Part shown: positions 38,586-47,119 of the stretch, piece after piece
Numbering within the stretch: the first letter of the stretch is position 1
How the letters are laid out: every line of letters starts with the position of its first letter
From: Ornithinibacillus scapharcae TW25
Lineage (GTDB): Bacteria; Bacillota; Bacilli; Bacillales; Amphibacillaceae
Length of the DNA: 64,000 nt
Assembly: GCF_000190475.1 (NCBI RefSeq)
Contig: NZ_AEWH01000008.1
Location: 1-64,000, forward strand
Direction: 5' to 3'
Translations under genes and position numbers: made by a program
Notes under the pieces: model-generated
What the model was told of the DNA's origin: nothing
The model's database searches: none
The model's input: the letters and a program-made list of their open reading frames with translations, nothing else

Positions 38586-39232
38586 GCACTAGTATGGGTT
38601 TGGGTAAACTCTTTCTTATTATTCCGCTTATCCAGCAATACTATGATTGCTTTAAATTTTTTCAATGTGAATGCAAATACAGGACTTTGAACAAAAGTAA
38701 AAATAAACGTAAATAGGAATACTGGTCCACCTAATAGTAATCCAATGACCAGCACGAACGATTCAACAACGATCCGTACTAATCCAACAGACTTTCCTAG
38801 CTTATCTGAGATTGACAACATGAAGCCATCCCGGGGTCCAGCACCGATCTCGGCTGAATTATATAACCCTCCACCAAAGCCCATCACGATAATTCCAACA
38901 ATCATGATGAAATAATCTGCCCATGTATGGGTGGCATTTGGTAGGAAATCAATCCACAGAAACATATCGACAAATGCTCCCACAAGGATAGCATTAAGGA
39001 ACGTTCCTAATTTTATGTAACTCTTATCGAGAAACCATGAAACAACAATTAAAAATAATGAGATAATGATTGCCCACGTACCAATGGTTAGGCCGAGTCT
39101 TTCATATAACGCTACATTCAATACATCCCATGGGTGTATACCTAAATATTGTAGCTTCAATGCAATTGTTATCCCATAACTAAAAATCAATAAACCAGCC
39201 ATGTAAAATAGCCAACGAATGGTGCGAATCAC
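38582..39232 (-). CDS. YczE/YyaS/YitT family membrane protein
   Basis: A 216-residue protein with five or six membrane segments. MGFGGGLYNSAEIGAGPRDGF and LKLQYLGIHPWDVLN are signatures of the YczE/YyaS family; function unknown (YczE is linked to lipopeptide production in B. subtilis). It starts with GTG 39232, 7 bases after AAGG. Confidence 0.85.
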   Translation of the reverse strand: MIRTIRWLFYMAGLLIFSYGITIALKLQYLGIHPWDVLNVALYERLGLTIGTWAIIISLFLIVVSWFLDKSYIKLGTFLNAILVGAFVDMFLWIDFLPNATHTWADYFIMIVGIIVMGFGGGLYNSAEIGAGPRDGFMLSISDKLGKSVGLVRIVVESFVLVIGLLLGGPVFLFTFIFTFVQSPVFAFTLKKFKAIIVLLDKRNNKKEFTQTHTSA

Positions 39233-39283
39233 TAAAAAACCTTCTTTCTCAAGTTTGCTTGGTTATTGACCTACTTTACCATT

Positions 39284-39484
39284 CTAGATGGTATCTTTAA
39301 ATTTCTGTGGTTTTTTCACATAGCTTTCTATAATGTAACCACAATCTGTACAAAGTAAATATTCAATTTTGGATCCAAAACTCATTTTATTTACCGGCGT
39401 CATTAGTGCATAACCAGCATGCTCTCCTTTACCTAAATCATTAGAACCACATTTTGGACAAGCTTCTGTCTTTCTATTATTCAT
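39284..39484 (-). CDS. Small zinc-ribbon protein
   Basis: 66 residues with two CxxC pairs (ACPKCGSND and LLCTDCGYI), a TFIIS-like zinc ribbon. Similar proteins in Bacilli have no known function. ATG 39484 follows GAGGGGG at 7 bases. Confidence 0.72.
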   Translation of the reverse strand: MNNRKTEACPKCGSNDLGKGEHAGYALMTPVNKMSFGSKIEYLLCTDCGYIIESYVKKPQKFKDTI

Positions 39485-39706
39485 GCAAAATCCCCCTCGG
39501 TAACTAAAAAACGTTTTTCTCATTGTATCATACAAACTCAATTCATAGTTTCTTATTACCTGATAATACTATATCTAGATTTCAAATATTAAAAAGTAAA
39601 TAGTATATGAGTTTCCGTTCACAATTCTGTCACATACATCAGAATTGCTGATGTTACAAAACCTATGCTAAAATTATTTTATGTAACATTAATGGAGAGT
39701 AAAACG

Positions 39707-40270
39707 ATGGAATATGTAGTTCCTATTAAGGACGTCTCAAAAATAAATAAAATGAAAAATATATTAAAAGCAAGCTCGCTTAGAGATTATGTGATGTTTG
39801 TAGTTGGAATTAATACAGGCATTAAAGGTCAGGATTTACTGGAGCTAAGAGTAGAGGATGTTTGGGATGGCCAACAGGCTAAGGAATTTCTCTATGTCCA
39901 GGATGAGAAAACTGGTGAAACACAAGCCTATTATTTAAATAGCAAGGTGCAAAGCAGTTTAGCTAGTTATCTTGGGGATGGACACTTAACACAAACAGAC
40001 TACCTATTTATTTCGAAAAAAAACAACAAGCCTATTACGCGTCAACAAGCTTATCGCGTAATTAACCAGGCAGCAAAAGCAGCTGGAGTAGAAGGTAAAA
40101 TTGGGATTATCACACTCCGTAAGACCTTTGGTTATCATGCATATCGTAAGGGTGTAGCGATATCTATTTTAATGACACTGTTCCACCATAACTCGCGAAC
40201 GGAAACATTAAAGTATATCGGAATTACTGAGGAAGAAAAAAGACTCATCAAGGTCGATGTTAACTTATAA
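39707..40270 (+). CDS. Catalytic-domain-only tyrosine recombinase with changed active site
   Basis: A 187-residue protein like the short XerC/D-type integrases of Bacilli (GINTGIKGQDLLELRVEDV, ITRQQAYRVINQAAKAAG, TLRKTFGYH, TLKYIGIT). Box II Arg, the HHNS His and the nucleophile Tyr are conserved. However the box I Arg (usually GLRISDLL) is Lys, and the box II His (usually THTLR) is Ile. It lacks the N-terminal arm-binding domain. No attachment repeats or phage genes are next to it. ATG 39707 is 7 bases after GGAGAG. Confidence 0.82.
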   Translation: MEYVVPIKDVSKINKMKNILKASSLRDYVMFVVGINTGIKGQDLLELRVEDVWDGQQAKEFLYVQDEKTGETQAYYLNSKVQSSLASYLGDGHLTQTDYLFISKKNNKPITRQQAYRVINQAAKAAGVEGKIGIITLRKTFGYHAYRKGVAISILMTLFHHNSRTETLKYIGITEEEKRLIKVDVNL

Positions 40271-40316
40271 GTATTCCCAACTAGTTAATCAGGAAACAAT
40301 AGGGAATTCTGCAGAA

Positions 40317-40343
40317 AAAAAACTCCCCTTAAAGAAGGAGAGT
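40317..40343 (-). terminator. Terminator of the universal stress protein gene
   Basis: On the minus strand AACTCTCCTT...AAGGGGAGTT forms a hairpin followed by TTTTTTT. Confidence 0.85.
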
Positions 40344-40348
40344 TACTA

Positions 40349-41038
40349 TTATGATTTACTTTCATGCTCGTAATCTACATTCATTTCTACCTTTTTCAAT
40401 TCTTTAACAATCCCATCGGTTACTCGTACCTTAAACATTTCACGGTCTTTCATAAATTTGAAGATACCATTATCAAAATCAGTACCTTGCTCTTTGAAGA
40501 AAATACCTTCATAGTCTACTTCGGGAGAATGTTTAAAGCTTAAACGATACTGCTCGCCTTCCTTTGTGATGTAGGCTCTTGTTCCTCGCTGGAACTGACC
40601 ATTTTCATTCCGGATGTAGCGTGTTACCGAAATAATATGCAAATCTACAAATGGGATGTCATGTAAAAGTGTGTTGATTAAGGATCCCTTTGTAATTTGT
40701 TCCCATCGGCTTTGTGCGGTTTGACCAAGGATAATTTGAGATACATGCTTATCTCTGGCAACTTCTGCAATTACCTTTGAAACAGGTCTTTTCTCATTAT
40801 CTTTGATAATAAACTCAGTAGCATTATGGTCTTCTGCTAGCTGTTTCCAGCTATCAATATAAAACGTCTTTTCTGCGTCCATCTCGTCAAAGGGCTTCGT
40901 ATCAACTGTAAGAATATATAACGGGCACCCTAACATTTTAGCTATGCTACAGCCGCGCTTGATAAGACGTTCTCCATTTGGGCCGTAGTGTACACATACT
41001 AATATGCTTTCATCTATACGACCTTTTATCGTTTCCAT
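40349..41038 (-). CDS. Universal stress protein (KdpD Usp-domain-like)
   Basis: A 229-residue cytoplasmic protein. Residues 8-145 resemble the Usp domain of the K+ sensor KdpD (ILVCVHYGPNGERLIKRG, ILGQTAQSRWEQITKGSL, HDIPFVDLHII). The rest (about 150-229) is an extra domain not recognised. It is divergent from the mrp operon, so a link to K+/Na+ homeostasis is plausible; in Firmicutes KdpD Usp domains bind c-di-AMP, which is a possible ligand here. The leader carries a terminator-like hairpin at 41067-41095. Confidence 0.75.
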   Translation of the reverse strand: METIKGRIDESILVCVHYGPNGERLIKRGCSIAKMLGCPLYILTVDTKPFDEMDAEKTFYIDSWKQLAEDHNATEFIIKDNEKRPVSKVIAEVARDKHVSQIILGQTAQSRWEQITKGSLINTLLHDIPFVDLHIISVTRYIRNENGQFQRGTRAYITKEGEQYRLSFKHSPEVDYEGIFFKEQGTDFDNGIFKFMKDREMFKVRVTDGIVKELKKVEMNVDYEHESKS

Positions 41039-41066
41039 AATATATTCACCTCAAGAAATTTTAAAA

Positions 41067-41095
41067 AACACTGTTTCGACCTCACCGTCGAACAA
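41067..41095 (-). promoter_or_regulatory. Attenuator-like hairpin in the Usp leader
   Basis: On the minus strand GTTCGAC...GTCGAAAC is followed by AGTGTTTTTT and then by the ribosome site of the Usp gene. This looks like a terminator placed before the gene. The rest of 41039-41297 shows no gene; it is AT-rich and should contain both divergent promoters. Confidence 0.45.
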
Positions 41096-41297
41096 GTAGT
41101 TTTTTCATAATTGGTATAGCTTAATACATGTTATTCCATACATTTAATTTTAAAAATATATATCCTAACTTTATAAATAAAAACTAAAGATATTATTAAA
41201 CTATGTATGACTATATCATTATGCTGTTCATACAGTCAATCCAATAATTGAAAACATTAATTTTATGAAAAAAGTGTTTTTTCAGGGAGTGGAAGTT

Positions 41298-43709
41298 TTG
41301 AGTTTTTTGCACTTTACTATTTTATTACCATTTATAGCAGCAATCGTTGTTCCATTTATCTATCGATCGTTTAATCATAAAATCCATACAGGCTGGTTTG
41401 TGGTATTAGTACCAGTATTTATTTTTATTAATTTACTGTTACAAATACCTTCTATTTCGAATGGAGAAAATATCTTAATTTCTATGCCTTGGATTCCATC
41501 CTTAGAAATTAATTTTGATATATATATGGATGGGTTAGCCCTCATGTTTGGGCTCATTATTAGTGGAATTGGTGCTTTAGTTGTTATTTATTCCATCTTC
41601 TATATGGATAAAAATCGAGAAGCACTCCACAATTTCTATATTTATTTACTTCTATTTATGGGGGCAATGCTTGGTCTTGTGAGTTCTGACAATGTCTTTG
41701 TTCTATATACCCTTTGGGAGCTTACAAGTGTATCTTCCTTCTTACTAATTGCCTATTGGTATGAGCGCAAAAAATCACGTGAAGGTGCATTAAAAGCAAT
41801 GATTATTACAGTATTCGGCGGACTCGCAATGCTAGCCGGTCTAATCTTGCTTGTGATGATTACAGATACGTACAGCCTAAGAGAAATGATTGCTAATGTA
41901 GACTTAATCCAAGAAAGTGCCTTGTTTATACCAGCACTACTTCTAATCTTACTAGGTGCCTTTACAAAATCAGCACAGTTCCCATTTAGTATATGGTTAC
42001 CAGATGCAATGGAGGCCCCAACACCTGTTAGTGCTTATTTACACTCCGCAACGATGGTGAAAGCAGGGATTTATTTAGTTGCACGTATGACACCTATTTT
42101 TGGCGGAAGTGCAACATGGTTCTGGTTAGTCGTTGGGATAGGTGTTATTACATTATTTTATGGTTCAGTAAGAGCCATCCGACAAACCGACTTAAAAGCA
42201 TTATTAGCCTTTTCTACGATTAGTCAGCTGGGATTAATTATGAGTCTACTTGGTGTAGGCTCTGCAGCATTTTATTTTAATCCCGGTGAGAGCCAACAGC
42301 TCTATGCTTTTGCATTATTTGCAGCCATCTTCCATTTATTCAACCATTCCACCTTCAAGGGTGCATTATTTATGGTTGTCGGAATCATTGACCATGAAAC
42401 AGGGACACGTGACATACGTAGATTAGGCGGATTACTTTCTATCATGCCGATTACATTTACGATCGCGTTAATTGGCAGTCTTTCAATGGCTGGATTACCT
42501 CCATTCAACGGCTTTCTCAGTAAAGAAATGTTCTTTACTGGAATGCTACAAGCATCAGAAGTTGATATGTTCAGTTTAGAGTGGCTGGCTAATGGTTGCC
42601 CAATTCTGGCATGGATTGCGAGTATATTTACGTTTATCTATTGCATGATTTTATTGGTTAGACCGTTTTTAGGTACATTCAAGCCAGATCGACTTCCTAA
42701 GGAAAAGGTACATGAAGCTCCTATTGGAATGCTAATCCCACCAATCATCCTTGGTAGCTTAGTTGTTCTTATATTCTTTTTCCCGAACATCTTAGGTCAA
42801 TATATATTAAACCCGGCTATCGCATCAATCGTTCCTGACTTAGAGAAACCATTTAAGATCACTGCCTGGCATGGATTTGGTCCAGAGCTTTATATGACTA
42901 TAGGTGTTATCGTTTTAGGATTGCTGTTGTTTGTATCGATTAAAAAGTGGAATATCGCTTTCCGTGTTCTACCAGAAAATTTGAATCTGAATTACTTATA
43001 CAGTTCAAGCTTAGAAAATATGGAGAAAAGATCTGTTTCCTTTACTAATCGATACATGACAGGGTCTATCCGGCATTATTTAATTTATATCTTTGTCTTT
43101 GTATTTTCTGTTCTAGCGCTTGCTTTAATTACATTGAATGCAATAGACTTTGATTTTTCAAATTATGCCTATGTAACGATCTATGATGTTGGCATATTAT
43201 TGGCAATGATAGTCGCAGCACTTACAACCTTATTTACCAGAAACAGAATAACGGCAATTGTTTCACTAGGGGCGGTAGGTTATCTTGTTGTCATGTTATT
43301 TGTTATCTTTAGAGCACCTGACTTAGCTTTAACCCAGATGGTAGTAGAAACAGCTACAACCGCATTATTCTTATTATGTTTTTACCATCTACCAAAGCTC
43401 GGAAAAAAGGTTGAAAAAGTGAAATTCAAATTGACAAACCTTATCGTATCTATCCTTGTCGGAGTTACGGTTACCATCCTGACATTGGTAGCTACTGGGC
43501 ATAAGCTATTTACACCAATAACAGAGTTCTTTGAAAATGCTTATGAGCTTGCAGGAGCAAAAAACATTGTCAACGCAATACTGGTAGACTTTAGAGGCTT
43601 TGATACGATGCTAGAAATAGCTGTACTATTTATTGCTGGAATTGGTGTCTACACATTAATTAAACTACGCTCAAAAGGAAGTGATACCGATGAAGCTGAA
43701 ACCGAATGA
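41298..43709 (+). CDS. mrpA: Na+/H+ antiporter subunit A (MrpA)
   Basis: An 803-residue, about 20-helix protein related to NuoL plus an MrpB-like C-terminal part. Proton-channel signature blocks (LYTLWELTSVSSFLLIAYWYE, KSAQFPFSIWLPDAMEAPTPVSAYLHSATMVKAG in pieces, HLFNHSTFKGALF) carry the conserved Glu, Lys and His. Works with subunits B-G as one Na+(Li+)/H+ exchanger for alkali and salt tolerance. TTG 41298 fits GGGAG at 8 bases and the start of known MrpA. Confidence 0.95.
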   Translation: MSFLHFTILLPFIAAIVVPFIYRSFNHKIHTGWFVVLVPVFIFINLLLQIPSISNGENILISMPWIPSLEINFDIYMDGLALMFGLIISGIGALVVIYSIFYMDKNREALHNFYIYLLLFMGAMLGLVSSDNVFVLYTLWELTSVSSFLLIAYWYERKKSREGALKAMIITVFGGLAMLAGLILLVMITDTYSLREMIANVDLIQESALFIPALLLILLGAFTKSAQFPFSIWLPDAMEAPTPVSAYLHSATMVKAGIYLVARMTPIFGGSATWFWLVVGIGVITLFYGSVRAIRQTDLKALLAFSTISQLGLIMSLLGVGSAAFYFNPGESQQLYAFALFAAIFHLFNHSTFKGALFMVVGIIDHETGTRDIRRLGGLLSIMPITFTIALIGSLSMAGLPPFNGFLSKEMFFTGMLQASEVDMFSLEWLANGCPILAWIASIFTFIYCMILLVRPFLGTFKPDRLPKEKVHEAPIGMLIPPIILGSLVVLIFFFPNILGQYILNPAIASIVPDLEKPFKITAWHGFGPELYMTIGVIVLGLLLFVSIKKWNIAFRVLPENLNLNYLYSSSLENMEKRSVSFTNRYMTGSIRHYLIYIFVFVFSVLALALITLNAIDFDFSNYAYVTIYDVGILLAMIVAALTTLFTRNRITAIVSLGAVGYLVVMLFVIFRAPDLALTQMVVETATTALFLLCFYHLPKLGKKVEKVKFKLTNLIVSILVGVTVTILTLVATGHKLFTPITEFFENAYELAGAKNIVNAILVDFRGFDTMLEIAVLFIAGIGVYTLIKLRSKGSDTDEAETE

Positions 43710-44121
43710 TGTCATTTTAAATACGGTAACGAAATTAGCTGCCGTGATTATATTCACCTTTTCCATTGATTTATTCTGGGCAGGACACCATTTTCCAGGT
43801 GGTGGCTTTATCGGTGGATTAACGACAGCCGCAGGAATCGTCCTGCTTTACCTATCCTTTGATATTGAGAGGATAGAGAAGAACCTGCCAATTGATTATA
43901 AAAAAATGGCAGCCATTGGTGTATTAATTGCAATTTTTACTGGTCTAGCAGGAATGATTTACGGCGATAATTTCTTAGAGCAAACATTTGGATATTTTAA
44001 TATACCCATATTTGGAGAAACAGAATTAGCAACTGCCGTACTGTTTGATGTAGGGGTTGCTCTTGCGGTGATTGGGACGGCTGTCACAATCATTACTAGC
44101 ATAAGTGAGGATGAATTATAA
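43690..44121 (+). CDS. mrpB: Na+/H+ antiporter subunit B (MrpB)
   Basis: 143 residues with four membrane segments; contains LFWAGHHFPGGGFIGGL typical of MrpB. ATG 43690 has GGAAG 8 bases upstream and overlaps the end of mrpA. Confidence 0.93.
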   Translation: MKLKPNDVILNTVTKLAAVIIFTFSIDLFWAGHHFPGGGFIGGLTTAAGIVLLYLSFDIERIEKNLPIDYKKMAAIGVLIAIFTGLAGMIYGDNFLEQTFGYFNIPIFGETELATAVLFDVGVALAVIGTAVTIITSISEDEL

Positions 44122-44459
44122 TGGAAGGATTAATGGCAATCGTCATAGGAATACTGTTCACCATCGGTACTTATTTAATTCTAACGAATCAGATGTTAAG
44201 AATTATCCTAGGTCTCTCGCTGATTAGTCATGCAATTAACTTAATGATTATCATCATGGGAGGACTGAAGAGTGGTGGGCCTCCACTCTTATCAGAGAGA
44301 AATCATGACTTTACCGACGCTATACCACAAGCATTAATATTGACCGCTATCGTGATTAACTTTGCTGTCACAGCATTCTTGCTCGTGTTAAGCTATCGAA
44401 CCTATAAAAAGCATGGTACCGATGACTTTAACAACTTAAGGGGAAATGAACATGAATAA
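44121..44459 (+). CDS. mrpC: Na+/H+ antiporter subunit C (MrpC, NuoK-like)
   Basis: 112 residues with three membrane segments, homologous to NuoK (LGLSLISHAINLMII, DAIPQALILTAIVINFAVTA). Overlaps mrpB by one base and mrpD by 8. Confidence 0.94.
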   Translation: MEGLMAIVIGILFTIGTYLILTNQMLRIILGLSLISHAINLMIIIMGGLKSGGPPLLSERNHDFTDAIPQALILTAIVINFAVTAFLLVLSYRTYKKHGTDDFNNLRGNEHE

Positions 44460-45942
44460 CCTTCTTATCTGGCCTGTTATTTTGCCATTAATAACAGCGC
44501 TAATCTTTGTACTTTTACGTAATCATATACGAGTTCAACGACTCTTGAGTGTGATTGTTTTAGCTGTGGTTGCTGGAATAACCATCATTATCATGAACCA
44601 AATATCAAATGATGGAATACAGACTTTACAATTAGGTGGCTGGCAGGCACCATTCGGAATTGGTTTAGTGGCAGATATGTTTTCGATATTACTTGTCTTA
44701 ACAACAAGTATTGTTGCATTTTGTTGTGTTATGTTTTCCTTCAAGACCATCGGTAAGGAGCGGGAGAATCATTATTATTATTCTTTATTCCTGCTATTAA
44801 TTACTGGAGTGAATGGTTCATTTTTAACAGGCGATTTATTTAATCTTTATGTCTTTTTTGAAGTGTTACTACTGGCTTCATATGTACTCATATCACTTGG
44901 TGGAAAAAAGAAACAGCTACGCGAAACGATGAAGTATGTCATTATCAATATATTATCATCTGCATTCTTCTTAATTGGAATTGCTTATATGTATTCCAGT
45001 ACTGGCACCTTAAACTTAGCCCATATCTCCGTAAGAATTGCTGAGGCAGGTCAAGACGGGTTTATGACAACAGTTGCTATATTATTTCTACTAGTATTCG
45101 GTATTAAGGCAGGACTATTTTTATTTTACTGGTTACCTGGTTCCTATAGTGTTCCACCAACACCTGTGTCTGCTTTATTCGCTGCTTTACTGACAAAAGT
45201 AGGAATCTATGCGATTATTCGTATGTTTACGTTAATTTTCTATCATGAGCCGCAAATCACCCACCTTATGATCGGGATATTAGCCGCACTTACGATGTTA
45301 TTGGGTGGAATTGGTGCTGTTGGTTATTGGGATATTAATAAGATATTAACCTATAACGTTATTATCGGGGCAGGATTTATCTTAGCTGGACTTGCTGCCT
45401 TTACAGATGCAGGAACATTGGGGTCTATCTACTACTTAATCCATGACATGATTGTCAAAGCACTAATCTTCCTAATAGGTGGCGTCATTGTTTATCTCAC
45501 TGGAACAACTAATTTAAAAGAGATGAGTGGATTAATTCGAAATCATCCTGCACTTGGATGGATGTTCTTTATAGCAGCACTATCCTTGATTGGAATCCCA
45601 CCTTTAAGTGGATTTATAGGAAAGATTTTTATTACAAGAGGTGCCTTTGAAGCCGAGTTTTACTGGTTGGGGGCAATTGGTCTATTATCGAGCCTAATGA
45701 TTCTATATTCTGTCATGAAAATATTTATGAATGCTTTTTGGGGTGAAACTATCATCAGTGAGGAAGACGAAAAAGGTACTACAAGAGGTGTCATGCTCCC
45801 TATTGCAGTGTTAACCGCCTTAACAGTCTTACTTGGGATAGGACCAGAAATGATTAATTCCTATATTGAGATAGCAGTAGAAGCGCTAATGGATCCTAGC
45901 ATCTATATTGATGCTGTCTTTGCAGGGAATGATATCCCTTAA
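44452..45942 (+). CDS. mrpD: Na+/H+ antiporter subunit D (MrpD)
   Basis: A 496-residue NuoM/N-like subunit with about 14 helices (LYVFFEVLLLASYVLISLGG, FYWLPGSYSVPPTPVSALFAAL, LIHDMIVKALIFLIGG). Contains the key Glu in the fifth helix. ATG 44452 is preferred by AGGGG spacing. Confidence 0.95.
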   Translation: MNNLLIWPVILPLITALIFVLLRNHIRVQRLLSVIVLAVVAGITIIIMNQISNDGIQTLQLGGWQAPFGIGLVADMFSILLVLTTSIVAFCCVMFSFKTIGKERENHYYYSLFLLLITGVNGSFLTGDLFNLYVFFEVLLLASYVLISLGGKKKQLRETMKYVIINILSSAFFLIGIAYMYSSTGTLNLAHISVRIAEAGQDGFMTTVAILFLLVFGIKAGLFLFYWLPGSYSVPPTPVSALFAALLTKVGIYAIIRMFTLIFYHEPQITHLMIGILAALTMLLGGIGAVGYWDINKILTYNVIIGAGFILAGLAAFTDAGTLGSIYYLIHDMIVKALIFLIGGVIVYLTGTTNLKEMSGLIRNHPALGWMFFIAALSLIGIPPLSGFIGKIFITRGAFEAEFYWLGAIGLLSSLMILYSVMKIFMNAFWGETIISEEDEKGTTRGVMLPIAVLTALTVLLGIGPEMINSYIEIAVEALMDPSIYIDAVFAGNDIP

Positions 45943-45970
45943 GCAATTATAAACGAAAGGAAGAGCAGTG

Positions 45971-46456
45971 ATGCCATTTCAAATATTAGTTAATATATTT
46001 ATTGCTTTCCTATGGATGTTCTTCCAGGATGAATGGCGATTTCTAAGCTTTTTAAGTGGTTATATTGTCGGCTTAATCATACTATTTTTCATGCGCCGAT
46101 TTTACCAAAAGCCTTTTTATGCCCTATTTATATGGGCAGCATTTAAACTGTTGTTTGTCTTTACAAGGGAGCTATTAAGCTCAGCCTTTGTCGTCATTAA
46201 GCAAGTGCTACGTCCAAAAATCAATATTACACCTGGGATTTTTAGAATTGATACGGACTTAGAAGGAGATGTAGAAATCACCCTACTTTCCCTTCTCATT
46301 TGTCTTACACCTGGCTCAGTGGTCATGGAGGTAACGCCCGATGGTAAAAGTCTCTATGTTCACGCTATGGACATACCAGAATCAAAAGATTCCGTATTGA
46401 AATCACAGGTAATCTTCGAACGGGCAATTAAGGATGTGACAAGAAAATATGTTTGA
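45971..46456 (+). CDS. mrpE: Na+/H+ antiporter subunit E (MrpE)
   Basis: 161 residues with N-terminal membrane segments and a cytoplasmic C-terminal region (LICLTPGSVVMEVTPDGKSLYVHAMD in two pieces). ATG 45971 follows GGAAGAG. Confidence 0.93.
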   Translation: MPFQILVNIFIAFLWMFFQDEWRFLSFLSGYIVGLIILFFMRRFYQKPFYALFIWAAFKLLFVFTRELLSSAFVVIKQVLRPKINITPGIFRIDTDLEGDVEITLLSLLICLTPGSVVMEVTPDGKSLYVHAMDIPESKDSVLKSQVIFERAIKDVTRKYV

Positions 46457-46727
46457 TATCTTAATGATTTTATCACTTGTTATTTTAACATGTGCAGTTC
46501 TTTTAAATATTTTCCGTGTCGTAAAAGGGCCGTCGAGCGCTGATCGTGTGCAGGCATTGGACTCTATCGGCATTAATTTAATTGCGGGGATTGCAATCTT
46601 TTCGGTGTATATGAATACACATGCATTCTTTGAATTAATCTTATTGATTGGTATTCTATCCTTTATTGGAACGATTGCATTTGCTCGTTTTATTGAAAGA
46701 GGTGTTGTCATTGAGCGAAAGCGCTGA
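46449..46727 (+). CDS. mrpF: Na+/H+ antiporter subunit F (MrpF)
   Basis: 92 residues with three membrane segments and the GPSSADRVQALDSIG signature of MrpF. Overlaps mrpE by 8 bases. Confidence 0.94.
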   Translation: MFDILMILSLVILTCAVLLNIFRVVKGPSSADRVQALDSIGINLIAGIAIFSVYMNTHAFFELILLIGILSFIGTIAFARFIERGVVIERKR

Positions 46728-47088
46728 GGTCATAGCTGGGGTCCTTATATTCCTTGGAACCTTAATCAGTTTAATTAGTTCCGTTGGGTTAGTTCGATTA
46801 CCGGACGTTTATACCCGTTCCCATGCGGCATCTAAAAGCTCAACTGTTGGAGTGTTATTTATCCTAATCGGAACCTTGCTTTATTTTCTTATTTCAGAGG
46901 GGTATTTCAGCATCCGACTAATTCTAGGAATAGTTTTTGTGTTTCTAACTGCACCAGTTGCTGCACATGTAATTTGTCGTGCAGCCTACCGGGCAGATGT
47001 ACCTCTGACGCAAACTAGTGCAGAGGATGAATTAAAAGAATACTTTACTGTCAACGAAAAACAAAGTGGGGATAGCCCTTCTCCTTAG
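46711..47088 (+). CDS. mrpG: Na+/H+ antiporter subunit G (MrpG)
   Basis: 125 residues with three membrane segments and the RLPDVYTRSHAASKSSTVG signature. TTG 46711 is the likely start (AGGTG 6 bases upstream), overlapping mrpF. The last codons and the stop lie inside the operon terminator. Confidence 0.93.
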   Translation: MSESAEVIAGVLIFLGTLISLISSVGLVRLPDVYTRSHAASKSSTVGVLFILIGTLLYFLISEGYFSIRLILGIVFVFLTAPVAAHVICRAAYRADVPLTQTSAEDELKEYFTVNEKQSGDSPSP

Positions 47089-47119
47089 TATCTATAAGGA
47101 GGGACTATCCCCATTTTTT
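47067..47119 (+). terminator. Terminator of the mrp operon
   Basis: TGGGGATAG (47067-47075) pairs with CTATCCCCA (47105-47113), with an inner CTCCTT/AAGGAG pairing, then TTTTTTATTG. The mrpG stop codon lies in the apical loop. Confidence 0.9.

Noticed and set aside
39665-40270. Integrase marking a prophage or genomic island
   Set aside because: No phage structural genes, no excisionase, no tRNA or direct repeats next to it; neighbours look chromosomal.
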